Shown here one piece after another: positions 44,887-57,742 of a stretch of DNA of 64,000 nucleotides; the stretch's first letter is position 1, and each line of letters begins with the position of its first letter. The notes under the pieces are model-generated. The model ran no database searches. It worked only from the letters and a program-made list of their open reading frames with translations, and had not been told where the DNA came from. The position numbers and the translations under genes were made by a program. Source of the DNA: Nocardia africana NBRC 100379 (lineage in GTDB: Bacteria > Actinomycetota > Actinomycetes > Mycobacteriales > Mycobacteriaceae); the NCBI RefSeq assembly GCF_001612635.1, contig NZ_BDAV01000001.1, positions 162,227 through 226,226 on the forward strand, read 5' to 3'.

Positions 44887-46122
44887 ATGCCGGACCGCGT
44901 CACACCGCTGCGCCTGCCGGACTGGTCTCAGGATCTGCTGCTGGCGGTCTTCATCACCGTGATGCAGGTCCAGGGCACCATCGTCCGCAACAGCGGCCGG
45001 CCCGAGGAGGTGCTGCGCCCGCTCTCGGATTTCGGATATCTCGGCTACCTCCTGCTGATCACCGCGGGCGCCGTCCTGGTCGTGCGGCGCCGACGGCCGG
45101 TCGCGGTATTCGCCGTCACCGCGCTCACCAGTGCGGTCTACTACGCCCTCGACTTCCCGGACGGACCCGGGTGGCTGGCGCTGTTCGTCGCGCTCTACAC
45201 CCTCACCGCACACGGTGACGGGCGGCGCTCGCTGGTGGTGGCAGGCGTGGGAATCGCCGCCCTGACCGCGATCTGGCTTCCCGCCGCCTCGGACGTCGAA
45301 CCACCGGCCGCGATCGGCTGGGTCTATTTCCGGATCGGCGCCGCGGTGATGAGCGCCGCGCTCGGCGAGAGTGTCCGCTCGCGGAAAGTCGTTGCGGCAC
45401 AGGCGCTCGAGCGTGCCGAGCTGGCGGAACGAACTCGCGAGGAGGAGGCCCGCGCCCGGGTCGACGCGGAACGGCTCCGCATCGCCCGCGAAGTGCACGA
45501 TACGGTCGCGCACGCGATCGCCGTCATCAACGTCCAATCCGGTGTCACCGCGCACGTGCTGGACAAACGGCCCGAACAAGCGCGCGAGACCCTGCGGATC
45601 ATCGAGCGGACCAGCTCTCGGGCACTGACGGAAATGCGGGCGATCCTCGGAGTTCTTCGCGACGACACCGTTCATCGCGACGACAACGACGGCCGCGCCC
45701 CGCAACCGGGCCTCGCGCAGATCCGGGAACTCGCCGCCACGGCCCGCGACGCCGGGCTCGAGGTCGAATTCGACACGCCCGCACCGCCTCCCGACATACC
45801 CGGCGCGGTCGGCACCGCGATATATCGGATACTGCAGGAATCGATCACCAACGTGATTCGCCATGCCGGTGCGACGCGCGTGTCGGTCGAGGTGAACTAC
45901 GGTGTCGACGCGGTGGCGGTCAGGGTCACCGACGACGGGCGGCAGCCGGCCGCGCCCTCCCCGGCCACCGCCCGAGCGGGCACCGACGGGCGCGGCATCC
46001 TCGGTATGCGCGAGCGATGCCGGCTCCTGGGCGGCGATCTCGACGCGGGCCCGCTCCCGCACGGAGGATTCGCGGTCACGGCCCGGCTGCCCCTGGCCAG
46101 GACGGAAACGGTGAAGCTGTGA
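44887..46122 (+). CDS. Sensor histidine kinase, NarL-partner type
   Basis: This is a 411-residue kinase. Four to five TM helices lie within residues 15-165, a coiled segment covers 165-198, and H204 is in REVHDTVAHAIAVI (HisKA_3). The C-terminal HATPase contains ILQESITNVIRHAG, RVTDDG and GRGILGMRERC. The start is ATG 44887; the frame is open far upstream but has no coding character there. The stop overlaps the next start as GTGA, coupling it to its regulator. There is no extracytoplasmic sensor domain, so the signal is probably perceived in the membrane. Confidence 0.9.
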   Translation: MPDRVTPLRLPDWSQDLLLAVFITVMQVQGTIVRNSGRPEEVLRPLSDFGYLGYLLLITAGAVLVVRRRRPVAVFAVTALTSAVYYALDFPDGPGWLALFVALYTLTAHGDGRRSLVVAGVGIAALTAIWLPAASDVEPPAAIGWVYFRIGAAVMSAALGESVRSRKVVAAQALERAELAERTREEEARARVDAERLRIAREVHDTVAHAIAVINVQSGVTAHVLDKRPEQARETLRIIERTSSRALTEMRAILGVLRDDTVHRDDNDGRAPQPGLAQIRELAATARDAGLEVEFDTPAPPPDIPGAVGTAIYRILQESITNVIRHAGATRVSVEVNYGVDAVAVRVTDDGRQPAAPSPATARAGTDGRGILGMRERCRLLGGDLDAGPLPHGGFAVTARLPLARTETVKL

Positions 46123-46808
46123 GCACTACGGCAGACGCGGACGGTGGCACTCCGATCCGGGTCCTGCTCGTCGACGACGAGCAGTTGGTGCGGTCGGGGT
46201 TTCGGCTCCTGCTCGATATCGAGGACGACGTCACGGTCGTCGGAGAGGCCGCGAACGGCGCCGACGCCGTGCGGAAAGCCCGTGCGCTGCGTCCGGATGT
46301 CGTGCTGATGGATATCCGCATGCCGACGATGGACGGCATTCAGGCCACCCGTGAGATCGCCGCCACGACCGGGCTGCGAGATGTCCGGATTCTTATCCTG
46401 ACCACCTACGACACCGATGCCTATGTGTTCGAGGGACTGCAAGCCGGCGCCGCCGGCTTCCTGCTCAAAGATGCCGGTCCCGCCGAGCTGCTACACGGTA
46501 TCCGCGTGGTCGCCGCCGGTGAGGCTCTGCTCGCGCCGCGTATCACTCGCCGCCTCATAGCCCAGTTCACGGCCCGGCGCGCCGCCGACCGGGCCGCCGA
46601 ACAGCGGCTCGCGGTACTGACCGACCGTGAGCGGGAGGTGCTGGCCCTGGTCGGCCAGGGCATGAGCAATGCCGAGATCGGCGCCGAACTGTTCCTCAGC
46701 CCGGCGACCGCCCGCACCCACGTCAGCCGGGCGATGGTCAAACTCGGCGCTCGCGACCGCGCGCAACTGGTCGTCATCGCCTATCGAACGGGGCTGGTGG
46801 CGCCGTAG
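46119..46808 (+). CDS. NarL/LuxR-family response regulator
   Basis: This 229-residue protein has a receiver domain with D19-D20 and phospho-acceptor D65 (VLMDIRMPT), switch Thr in LTTYDTD and Lys in FLLKDAG. The LuxR HTH is at about 162-215 (LTDREREVLALVGQGMSNAEIGAELFLSPATARTH in outline). GTG 46119 overlaps the kinase stop. It probably binds the TACGCC palindrome before its own operon and controls the divergent DUF6223-like gene. Other targets are unknown. Confidence 0.9.
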   Translation: MSTTADADGGTPIRVLLVDDEQLVRSGFRLLLDIEDDVTVVGEAANGADAVRKARALRPDVVLMDIRMPTMDGIQATREIAATTGLRDVRILILTTYDTDAYVFEGLQAGAAGFLLKDAGPAELLHGIRVVAAGEALLAPRITRRLIAQFTARRAADRAAEQRLAVLTDREREVLALVGQGMSNAEIGAELFLSPATARTHVSRAMVKLGARDRAQLVVIAYRTGLVAP

Positions 46809-47082
46809 ATCGAGCGCGTCCGGTCCGGACAAGCCGAGCGACGGCCGCACCGGTCCAGCGGTAGCCGCCCGCGGCGCCGATGCCGGACCGGAATTTCGCA
46901 ACAGACCCGATCACCTGCTGATATGGCGTATCGACCGGAATCTCTCCGGGTGCCGGCGAGCTCTCGATTCCTACCGTCGATGGCGTCGCTCGCTGACGGC
47001 GGGCGGCATACGTCCCGGTAGTCGTTTCGCCGCGGACAGCTGATCTCGCCGGTTCGCCCGGCGTGTACGGGGAGGAATTCGC

Positions 47083-47712
47083 ATGTCCATCACATCTGTC
47101 TACGCCGCCGCCACCACGGCTCTCGCGCTGGCGCTGGTGCCGGCCACGGCCGCCTCGGCCGCGGGGCCGGGCGGTCACGAGAACACCTATCCGGCACCGA
47201 ATGGGTACAGCTTCACCGTGGGCCATCTCGATTACGCGGCCCATCCGGTGACCGCGCTGAACGGCATGTCCACCAATCGAGAAGTGTTCCTGGACAACAC
47301 GTCCTACGCGCGGCTTCCGAGTGGCACCGGAACGTTGAAGGCGGGGTATTACGTCGCGTGCGCGGTCGATATCGACCTCGGTTTCAGCGCCGACGCCTCG
47401 GCCTCGCTGAGCGCCGGAGCGACGATCAGCCCGGATCTGGTGGAGCCGAGTGCGAGTGTGACGCTCGGTCCGAGCGTCTCCGCCGGCATCGGGGTGAACG
47501 TGTCGGTCACGCCCGGGAAGATCACCGATGTCGAGGTGGGTCGGAAGCACCTCGGTGCCGGGGAGACCGACTATCTCGTCAGCCGCGACTTCCATCTCAT
47601 GGTGCAGGGGTGCGGCGGTCCGCTGACCATCCGCGCCTACAGCAGGATCGAGGTGTCCGCGGCAGAGGTCGACGGGAACGGCGCCGTCTTCGCGGATCCG
47701 ACCGTGCTCTGA
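47083..47712 (+). CDS. MspA-family porin
   Basis: This 209-residue secreted protein has a signal peptide at about 1-26 (TALALALVPATAASA cut before AGPGG). It is followed by an MspA-type beta-rich domain with TVGHLDYAAHPVTALNGMSTNREVF and Ser/Gly-rich hairpins (SPDLVEPSASVTLG). MspA proteins form octameric pores in the mycolic-acid outer membrane for small hydrophilic solutes. The start is ATG 47083 behind GGGGAGGA. It stands alone, 274 bp after the response regulator. Confidence 0.88.
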   Translation: MSITSVYAAATTALALALVPATAASAAGPGGHENTYPAPNGYSFTVGHLDYAAHPVTALNGMSTNREVFLDNTSYARLPSGTGTLKAGYYVACAVDIDLGFSADASASLSAGATISPDLVEPSASVTLGPSVSAGIGVNVSVTPGKITDVEVGRKHLGAGETDYLVSRDFHLMVQGCGGPLTIRAYSRIEVSAAEVDGNGAVFADPTVL

Positions 47713-47798
47713 GTGGCGTATCCGGCAGATGTAGTTCAGGTTCGTTTTCAGGGTGAACCCCGATGCCATTCGATACTGCTCACGGCCACCATTGAGCT

Positions 47799-49634
47799 AT
47801 GACCACAGCGAGCGGCGGGACCGGCGGCACGAGCCGGACGGGATTCAGCGAACAGCTCCAGCACCTGTGGCGGACGCGTCCGACACGGCTGCCGGGACAG
47901 AGCCCGGTCGCCGGCGTGGCGTCCGGATTCGGCCGTCGCTACGGCGTGGACCCGGTACTGATCCGGGTCGCGTTCGTGGTGTCGACGATCTTCGGTGGTG
48001 CGGGCATCGTGTTGTATCTGGCGGCATGGTTGCTGCTGCCCCCGGCGGGTGACGCGGTGTCACCCGCCGAGGGCCTGCTCAGCCGCGGGCACAGTTCGCA
48101 GTCGTCCACCAAGACCATCGTGCTGATCGTCGCCCTGGCGATCGCGGTCACCACGATGGGCCCGGTGGGTGTCGGACTCGGCGGCTCGGGGGTGATCAGT
48201 TTCGCGCTGATGGTGGCCGGTTGGTGGTTGTTGTACATGCGGCAACCGGAACCGCCGATCGACGGATCGTATCCGCTGACGGCCGAGGGTGGCATCGCGG
48301 CGACGGGATATCCGGGGGCAAGCTTCCCGGGTGGGTCCCCGTGGAGCGGAAGCCCGTACGGACCGTTCACCAAGCTGCCCGACCACTACGAACCGGACCC
48401 GAATGTCGTTGCGGGCGGCCAGGTTCCGGCCACGCCGGCACACGCTTCGACGGCAGCCGAACCCATCGGCGCAACCGCCGCCACTGTGCCACTGCGGGTC
48501 GATCCGCATACGCCGGAAAGTCTTGCAGATGAGGCCGGCGCCGCACCGCCGGACAGCACGAGCTCGGCACACGAAGTGACCGAAAGTGGTGCTGCGGAAG
48601 TCGTTCCGCTGGAAGAAGCTTCCGGACGACCGGACAGCTCGGGTGCCGCGGCAGATTCCGGTTCCTCCGAACATGGTGCCGCCGCGCCGGACTCGCCCGG
48701 CGACGGGAACTCGTCCTCCGACGAGCCGACCGCCGGCAAAGCGACGTCCGACGAGACATCGGCCGACGATCGCCCCACGGTCGCGCTGACCCGGCCACTC
48801 GCCGTCGAATCCGGCACGGCGACAGGCTCGGAGGGGCCCTCGGCCGAGGACGAGTCCGGCCCCGACGATTCGCCCGGGTCCGGCGGGAGCGCACACCCCC
48901 GCCCGACACCTCCGCCCGGCCCACGCCCGTACGGCAACCGTCCGATCCCCGACCCGGCGCATGTCGGACCCACTCCGGCCGGCTGGGATCCGCTCGGCGT
49001 GGCGCCCATGGCCTGGGATCTGCCCACTCCCACGCAGGAACGCCCGGTCGCGGTCGTGCCTGTCCAGCGGCCGCGGTCCCGGCTCACGCCGGTGGTGATC
49101 GGCCTGGCCGTCCTGGCGGCAGCGGCCGCGGGCGCGGTGGCCGCAGCCGGAGCGGACTGGATGACACCCGCGCGAATCGGCGCGGTCGCCCTGGCGGTGG
49201 TCGGTCTGGGCCTGATCGTCGGCGCCTTTCTGCGCCGCGGCTACGGCTTGATGGTGGTGCTGGCGCCGCTGGCGGGATTCGTCATCCTCGCCTCGATGGT
49301 GGGTCCGGTCGAATTCGACCGCGGGGCCATGGGCGACCATGTCTGGACCCCGGCCACGACCGCCGATCTGGCCTCGGAGTACAAGATCACCATGGGCTCG
49401 GGCACACTCGATCTGCGCCAACTGCCCCTCACCGAGAATCGCACGGTCCACGTGAATGTCCAGATGGGCGACTTCCGGGTGCTGGTGCCGGAGTCGATGC
49501 GGCTCCACGCCACCTGCAACGCGAGCATGGGTGACGTGTCCTGCCCGCAAGGGCCCACCGGACCGGCCGACGGGCCGATTCTCACTCTCGACGTCGATGT
49601 CCACGCCGGAAACGCGGAGGTGAAACGTGGCTGA
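47799..49634 (+). CDS. PspC-domain membrane protein with C-terminal toastrack-like domain
   Basis: In this 611-residue protein a PspC domain occupies about 33-85 (PVAGVASGFGRRYGVDPVLIRVAF). Two further TM helices reach residue 148. Next is a long disordered Ser/Asp/Glu/Pro linker (about 150-395), three TM helices (about 430-500) and a C-terminal beta-rich domain with MGSGTLDLRQLPL, as in DUF4097/toastrack proteins. The fused PspC-toastrack layout recalls the ToastRack system of membrane stress. The next gene overlaps its stop by 8 bp. It is probably functionally tied to the PspC histidine kinase 3.6 kb away. Confidence 0.82.
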   Translation: MTTASGGTGGTSRTGFSEQLQHLWRTRPTRLPGQSPVAGVASGFGRRYGVDPVLIRVAFVVSTIFGGAGIVLYLAAWLLLPPAGDAVSPAEGLLSRGHSSQSSTKTIVLIVALAIAVTTMGPVGVGLGGSGVISFALMVAGWWLLYMRQPEPPIDGSYPLTAEGGIAATGYPGASFPGGSPWSGSPYGPFTKLPDHYEPDPNVVAGGQVPATPAHASTAAEPIGATAATVPLRVDPHTPESLADEAGAAPPDSTSSAHEVTESGAAEVVPLEEASGRPDSSGAAADSGSSEHGAAAPDSPGDGNSSSDEPTAGKATSDETSADDRPTVALTRPLAVESGTATGSEGPSAEDESGPDDSPGSGGSAHPRPTPPPGPRPYGNRPIPDPAHVGPTPAGWDPLGVAPMAWDLPTPTQERPVAVVPVQRPRSRLTPVVIGLAVLAAAAAGAVAAAGADWMTPARIGAVALAVVGLGLIVGAFLRRGYGLMVVLAPLAGFVILASMVGPVEFDRGAMGDHVWTPATTADLASEYKITMGSGTLDLRQLPLTENRTVHVNVQMGDFRVLVPESMRLHATCNASMGDVSCPQGPTGPADGPILTLDVDVHAGNAEVKRG

Positions 49635-49848
49635 CAACGAAACGGCCGACACTCGGGCCGAAACGAGGCGCGGACCGTCGTTCTCGCTGCTGCTGGCCGG
49701 GATACTCGCCCTGCTGGTCAGCGTCTGGGCCTTCATCGGCCCCACGTCCTGGCCGTTCCACAGTGCGGTGCCGGTGGGCTGGATCGTGGTGGGTGTGGCG
49801 GTGGTCGTGGGAATCGTCCTGGTGATCTCGCCGCGAAGGAAGAAATAG
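49627..49848 (+). CDS. Small two-helix membrane protein
   Basis: This 73-residue protein has a charged N-terminus (NETADTRAETRR), TM helices at about 18-37 and 48-66 with the loop TSWPFHSAVP, and a basic end (SPRRKK). No named family was recognised. GTG 49627 overlaps the end of the PspC gene by 8 bp, so the two are translated together, and the small protein is probably an accessory of the PspC/toastrack protein. A strong terminator follows. Confidence 0.7.
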   Translation: MADNETADTRAETRRGPSFSLLLAGILALLVSVWAFIGPTSWPFHSAVPVGWIVVGVAVVVGIVLVISPRRKK

Positions 49849-49875
49849 CGTCCGGCGGAGGCCGCACGACCCAAA

Positions 49876-49913
49876 GAAGGGGCCCTTCCAGCCGGTGCTG
49901 GAAGGGCCCCTTC
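49876..49913. terminator. Strong bidirectional terminator
   Basis: A perfect 17-bp stem (49876-49892 with 49897-49913) closes a CGGT tetraloop between the convergent stops at 49848 and 49938. On the plus strand it ends in a short T-containing tail. Confidence 0.9.
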
Positions 49914-49937
49914 TCCGCTATCGGCCGAGACCGCCGC

Positions 49938-51521
<1,584 letters not shown>

Positions 51522-51724
51522 AGTTTAGTGAGCGCATCGGCGCACCTCGAGGGCGGGCGAGCCTGCGACTCCAGGCCGTGATCGCCCCCACTTCACCGGT
51601 TCGATGCCGGTCGTATCGACCGGCGGCGGACGGGGTGGCGAAACGGCCTATCCGCCAACACATATCCCCGCTCGCCTTCCTCCGCGACGATCACGAAGGC
51701 GGAGCAGCGGCAGTCGGCGACGGC

Positions 51725-51730
51725 TATCCT
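51725..51730 (+). promoter_or_regulatory. -10 element for a leaderless hydrolase transcript
   Basis: TATCCT ends 7 nt before GTG 51738. The 12-bp context CGGCTATCCTCG is identical to that before the kinase gene at 40738. Confidence 0.5.
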
Positions 51731-51737
51731 CGTGCTC

Positions 51738-52535
51738 GTGCCATTCGCCCGTGCGATCGATGCCGAAATCCATTACGAGGATTCCGGCGGCCGTGGTCCT
51801 GTGGTGCTGCTGGGGCACGAATTCTTCATGGACCGAACGATGTTCGCCTTACAGGCGGCCGCCCTGGCGCCGGAGTTCCGCATCGTCACCTGGGATGCGC
51901 GCGGGCACGGCCGCACCCGCGACGAGGGGCTGCCCTTCACCTATTGGACGGCGGCCCGCGACGCGCTGACCGTGCTGGACCAGCTCGGCGTCGAACGCGC
52001 GGTGGTCGGCGGCACCTCCCAGGGCGGGTTCAGCGCCATGCGCACCGCCCTGCTCGCTCCCGAACGAGTGGCCGCGCTGATCTTGATCTCCACCGAAGCG
52101 CACAGTCCGACCCCGCAGGAACTCGCGACCTCGCGCCGTTTCCTCGACCATTGGCGGGAGCCGACCATCCGGCATGCCCTCGCCGAGCACATGGCGCAGT
52201 GGCTGATCGGGGACGACGCCGGGCACCGGGCGGTATGGACCGAGCGGTGGCTGGCGCGGGATCCGCACGAACTCGAGGCCGCGGCCGGATGCCTGCTGGC
52301 CCGCGACTCGATCCTGCATCGGCTGTCCGAAATCACCTGCCCCGCACTGGTCATCCACCCCACGCGGGCCGGCATCCCGCGCGCGCATGCGCTGGAAATG
52401 GCACGACGGCTGGTCGGATCGCGATTCTGCGAAATCGAGGGCGCCCGCCAGGCGGTCAACATGACCCACCCCGCGCAGGTCAATGCCGCGATTCGCGACT
52501 TCCTGCGCGGGGAGGTGCTGACCCGGCTCAACTGA
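51738..52535 (+). CDS. Alpha/beta-fold hydrolase with altered His motif
   Basis: This 265-residue protein has VVLLGHEF (oxyanion region), nucleophile S94 in GGTSQGG, and DARGHGRT typical of the fold. At the usual catalytic-His position the sequence reads GARQAVNMTHP instead of GAGHxxNxxHP. The triad His is therefore Gln238, and only the later H244 remains, so activity may be lost or altered. GTG 51738 fits a leaderless start after TATCCT; GTG 51732 is the alternative. It lies divergent from guaA and converges on guaB3 with 21 bp between. Confidence 0.78.
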   Translation: MPFARAIDAEIHYEDSGGRGPVVLLGHEFFMDRTMFALQAAALAPEFRIVTWDARGHGRTRDEGLPFTYWTAARDALTVLDQLGVERAVVGGTSQGGFSAMRTALLAPERVAALILISTEAHSPTPQELATSRRFLDHWREPTIRHALAEHMAQWLIGDDAGHRAVWTERWLARDPHELEAAAGCLLARDSILHRLSEITCPALVIHPTRAGIPRAHALEMARRLVGSRFCEIEGARQAVNMTHPAQVNAAIRDFLRGEVLTRLN

Positions 52536-52556
52536 GCCGCGTCACCGCGCGAGATC

Positions 52557-53726
52557 TCAGGCCCGCACGCTGAGGCCGACCCGCTGGAATTCCTTCAGAT
52601 CGCAGTATCCGGCCTTGGCCATCGAACGACGCAGGCCGCCAACGAGATTCACCGATCCCCATGGATCGCTGGACGGGCCGTACAGCACCTTCTCCAGCGC
52701 GGGCTGCTCGTCCGGCTCGGCGAACTGCAGCAGCGCGCCGCGCGGCACCGACGGATGCGCGGCCGCCGAGGGCCAGTACCAGCCACGGCCGGGCGCCTCC
52801 TGCGCCAGCGCCAGCGGCACACCCAGCATCGCGGCATCCGCACCGCAGGCGATGGCCTTGGCCAGCTGGCCGGAGGAGACGATGTCACCGTCGGCGATCA
52901 CGTGGACGTAGCGTCCACCGGTCTCGTCCAGATAGTCGCGGCGGGCCGCGGCGGCATCGGCGATCGCGGTCGCCATCGGGACGCCGATACCGAGCACCTC
53001 ACCGGTGGTGGTTGCGCCGGGCATCGAGCCGTAACCGACGATCACGCCGGCGGCGCCGGTGCGCATCAGATGCAGGGCGGTGCGGTGATCGCTGACACCA
53101 CCGGCCACGACCGGCACGTCCAGTTCGGCGATGAAGGTCTTGAGGTTCAGCGGTTCCACCGACGAGCCGGAATCCTCGGCCGGCACCGCGCTCGCGCCGC
53201 CGACGTGTTCGGCGGAGATGATGGTGCCGTGGACGACCAGCAGGTCGATCCCGGCCTGCACCAGACTCGGGGTGAGGGCGCGCGCGTTCTGCGGGCTCAC
53301 CCGCACCGCGACCGTCACCCCGGCGGCGCGCACCTGCGCGACCGCGGCGGCCAGCAGATCGGGCTGCATCGGCGCGGCGTGCAGTTCCTGCAGCAGTTCG
53401 ACCGCGGCCTCGGGCCCCTTGTGCTCGGCCACCTCGACCAGCTGCTCGATGCGCGCGCTCACATCGGCGTGCCGCGCCCACAGGCCCTCGCCGTTGATGA
53501 CGCCCAGTCCGCCCAGACGGCCCAGTTCGATCGCGAATTCCGGCGACACCAGCGCATCGGTCGGATGCGCGACGACGGGGATGTCGAATCGGTAGGCATC
53601 CAGCTGCCATGCCAGCGACACCTGCTTCGACGACCGGGTGCGCCGCGAGGGGACGATGTCGACATCGTCCAGCTCATAGGTACGCCGGGCGGTCCGACCC
53701 ATGCCGATCTCGACCATGTCCCGCAC
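52557..53726 (-). CDS. guaB3: GuaB3-family IMP dehydrogenase-related protein
   Basis: This 389-residue TIM-barrel protein of the IMPDH/GMPR superfamily begins with MVEIGMGRTARRTYELDDVDIVPSRRTR, the GuaB3 signature. There are no CBS domains, and the IMPDH active-site GSICTT is absent; the equivalent stretch is GVIVGYGSMPGATTTG. Members are conserved in mycobacteria (Rv3410c) as an actinobacterial IMPDH-related family whose activity I cannot state from sequence. The start is GTG 53726 with AGGAGA 7-8 nt upstream. It lies 418 bp downstream of guaB2 on the same strand. Confidence 0.92.
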   Translation of the reverse strand: MRDMVEIGMGRTARRTYELDDVDIVPSRRTRSSKQVSLAWQLDAYRFDIPVVAHPTDALVSPEFAIELGRLGGLGVINGEGLWARHADVSARIEQLVEVAEHKGPEAAVELLQELHAAPMQPDLLAAAVAQVRAAGVTVAVRVSPQNARALTPSLVQAGIDLLVVHGTIISAEHVGGASAVPAEDSGSSVEPLNLKTFIAELDVPVVAGGVSDHRTALHLMRTGAAGVIVGYGSMPGATTTGEVLGIGVPMATAIADAAAARRDYLDETGGRYVHVIADGDIVSSGQLAKAIACGADAAMLGVPLALAQEAPGRGWYWPSAAAHPSVPRGALLQFAEPDEQPALEKVLYGPSSDPWGSVNLVGGLRRSMAKAGYCDLKEFQRVGLSVRA

Positions 53727-54144
53727 TGATGTCTCTCCTTAGTGTGTTCTGCCACGCCGGTGTGTGCGACGAACGTGCACGCCGGCGCCACGACGTCGCG
53801 GCGATCTCGCACCGACGCGCGTCCATCCTCCCAGCTCCCGGCGTACGCCATACGCCGGGGGCGGTCCGTGTCGGACGACAGGCATGGGAACCGGTCCGGC
53901 GCGGTCACGCATCGACACGACCGACCGGTATCCCACAGACGGCGATGGATCGGCCCCGTGCCGACGACACGCCTTGTCCCGGAAGCACTTCCGCCACCCC
54001 GCACAGCGGCGAGCTTTCCGATCCCGCAGGCCGCCTCGCGGACCCGAGCCCGCGTCGGCCGCCGCTGTCCGGCAAGCAGCCGCCGCGGCGACCGTGTGCA
54101 CGAGCCGCCGTGGCAGGACGTCGTCCTCGCCCTTCGCCCGGCTC
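53727..54144. other. Gap between guaB2 and guaB3
   Basis: In these 418 bp no gene with credible coding features, riboswitch or palindrome was recognised. The segment is Arg/His/Pro-biased in all frames, as non-coding high-GC DNA often is. It holds the guaB3 promoter or leader. Confidence 0.45.
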
Positions 54145-56463
<2,319 letters not shown>

Positions 56464-56542
56464 CTACCGCGCGCACCTTCCCCAGAAAACACGAATCCGA
56501 CCGCCGGGATCGGCGATCGGTTCTCGTATCGGATATGTCGCT

Positions 56543-57742
56543 CTAGTTGATGCCGGTGTGCAATCCCCCACCGGCCGGCGGCACGACCACCGTCGGTACC
56601 GAGGGCGCCGACGGATGGATCGGCGCGACGGTCTGCTGCGGCTGCGTCGGCGGGACCACCGCCCCTCCGCCGATGCTGCTGGTCGGCGGATTGGCGGTGG
56701 GCTGGTTCGTCGGCGGCTGTTCGTGAGTGGGTGGCTGCTCGTTGGTCGGCGGCTGCTGTTGAGTCGGCGGCTGGTTCGTCGGCGGCTCGGCAGTCGTCGG
56801 CGGTTGCTGCTGTTGCGTCGGCGGCTTGGCACCACTACCCGGCTCGGTGCCGGGCGTTCCCGGTGCGGAACCGTTCGCACCCGTTTCGGGCGCGGTCTGG
56901 CTCCGCATGATCTCCGGGCCCGGAGTGCTCGGCTTGGAGCCGGTGCTCTCGTGCTGCCCCGGATTGATGGACTGCCCCGGCGTCGTCGGCGCGACCACTG
57001 TCGGTGTGGTCGGCGTCGTATTCGCCTTCGGCTCCAGCGACTCCAGCGCGGCGGCCACCTGCGGTGCGGTGGTCTTCAGCTGATCCAGCAGATGCTGCCA
57101 GCGCAGCTGCAGATCCTGCTTGCGCGAATTGTCGTCGACCTGGGTCGTGTTGGTGGAAGCGCTCTCCAACAGTGCCTTGGCCTGTTCGGGGTGTCCCTGG
57201 TCGATCAGCGCCTGCGCCTTGGTCATATCGTCGTCGGCGCGTTGGGCGATCGTGGTCTGCGCCTGCTGGCTGAACACGACCTCCTTCACTCGCCACAACG
57301 GATCGCCCGGCTGCGCGCCGTAGGAGAACGCCGTCGTCCCACCGGCGATCACCGCGACCGCGGCTGCGGCTCCCATCAACGGACGGACCAATCGCAATCT
57401 GCCGCGGCGATGGGCGTTGACCCTCGCCTCCCGCGCTCCGATCTCCTGGTTGACAGCCGCTACCACGGCGTCCAGATCGGGACCGGCCGGCATCGGAGTG
57501 TCGACGATATCGGCACGCCAATTCGCGAGCAGGCTCGCGAGTTGATACTCCTCGGCACTGTCCGTCGCGACGGGACCGTCGCCGGCGATGGCGTCGATCA
57601 GCGCATCGTCGCGGCGCACCGCTGCGATATCCACCGGCCCGGAATCACCGGACTCCCCGGATGCCTCGGCATAGGGACCGCTGTTCGGCGATCCAAGCCG
57701 CGCCTTCCAGTCGCCCCGACCGCGCTCGCCATCCCTAGCCAT
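56543..57742 (-). CDS. rsdA: Anti-sigma-D factor RsdA
   Basis: This 399-residue protein has an N-terminal SigD-binding segment (about 42-82: RRDDALIDAIAGDG ... YQLASLLANWRADIV), one TM helix (about 122-141) and an extracytoplasmic helical region to about 230. A tail of 170 Pro/Thr/Gln-rich residues follows, with repeats such as PPTNQPPTQQQ. It holds SigD at the membrane; in M. tuberculosis RsdA is destroyed by ClpXP. ATG 57742 has AGGG about 8 nt upstream and overlaps the sigD stop by 8 bp; GTG 57751 is possible. Gene order sigD-rsdA is conserved. The tail is much longer than I recall for mycobacteria. Confidence 0.9.
   Translation of the reverse strand: MARDGERGRGDWKARLGSPNSGPYAEASGESGDSGPVDIAAVRRDDALIDAIAGDGPVATDSAEEYQLASLLANWRADIVDTPMPAGPDLDAVVAAVNQEIGAREARVNAHRRGRLRLVRPLMGAAAAVAVIAGGTTAFSYGAQPGDPLWRVKEVVFSQQAQTTIAQRADDDMTKAQALIDQGHPEQAKALLESASTNTTQVDDNSRKQDLQLRWQHLLDQLKTTAPQVAAALESLEPKANTTPTTPTVVAPTTPGQSINPGQHESTGSKPSTPGPEIMRSQTAPETGANGSAPGTPGTEPGSGAKPPTQQQQPPTTAEPPTNQPPTQQQPPTNEQPPTHEQPPTNQPTANPPTSSIGGGAVVPPTQPQQTVAPIHPSAPSVPTVVVPPAGGGLHTGIN

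Noticed and set aside
43468..46062. An 864-codon minus-strand open frame across two kinase regions.
   Set aside because: It overlaps two real kinase genes in wrong frames or strand, and has repetitive Arg/Gly/Asp composition and no start with a ribosome site.
47083..47712. The MspA porin as part of the preceding two-component operon.
   Set aside because: A 274-bp gap and an independent ribosome site separate it. Co-regulation is possible but not co-transcription by sequence.
53739..54101. A 120-codon minus-strand frame between guaB2 and guaB3.
   Set aside because: Composition is dominated by Arg/Ala/Gly/His, there is no ribosome site, and no family was recognised.
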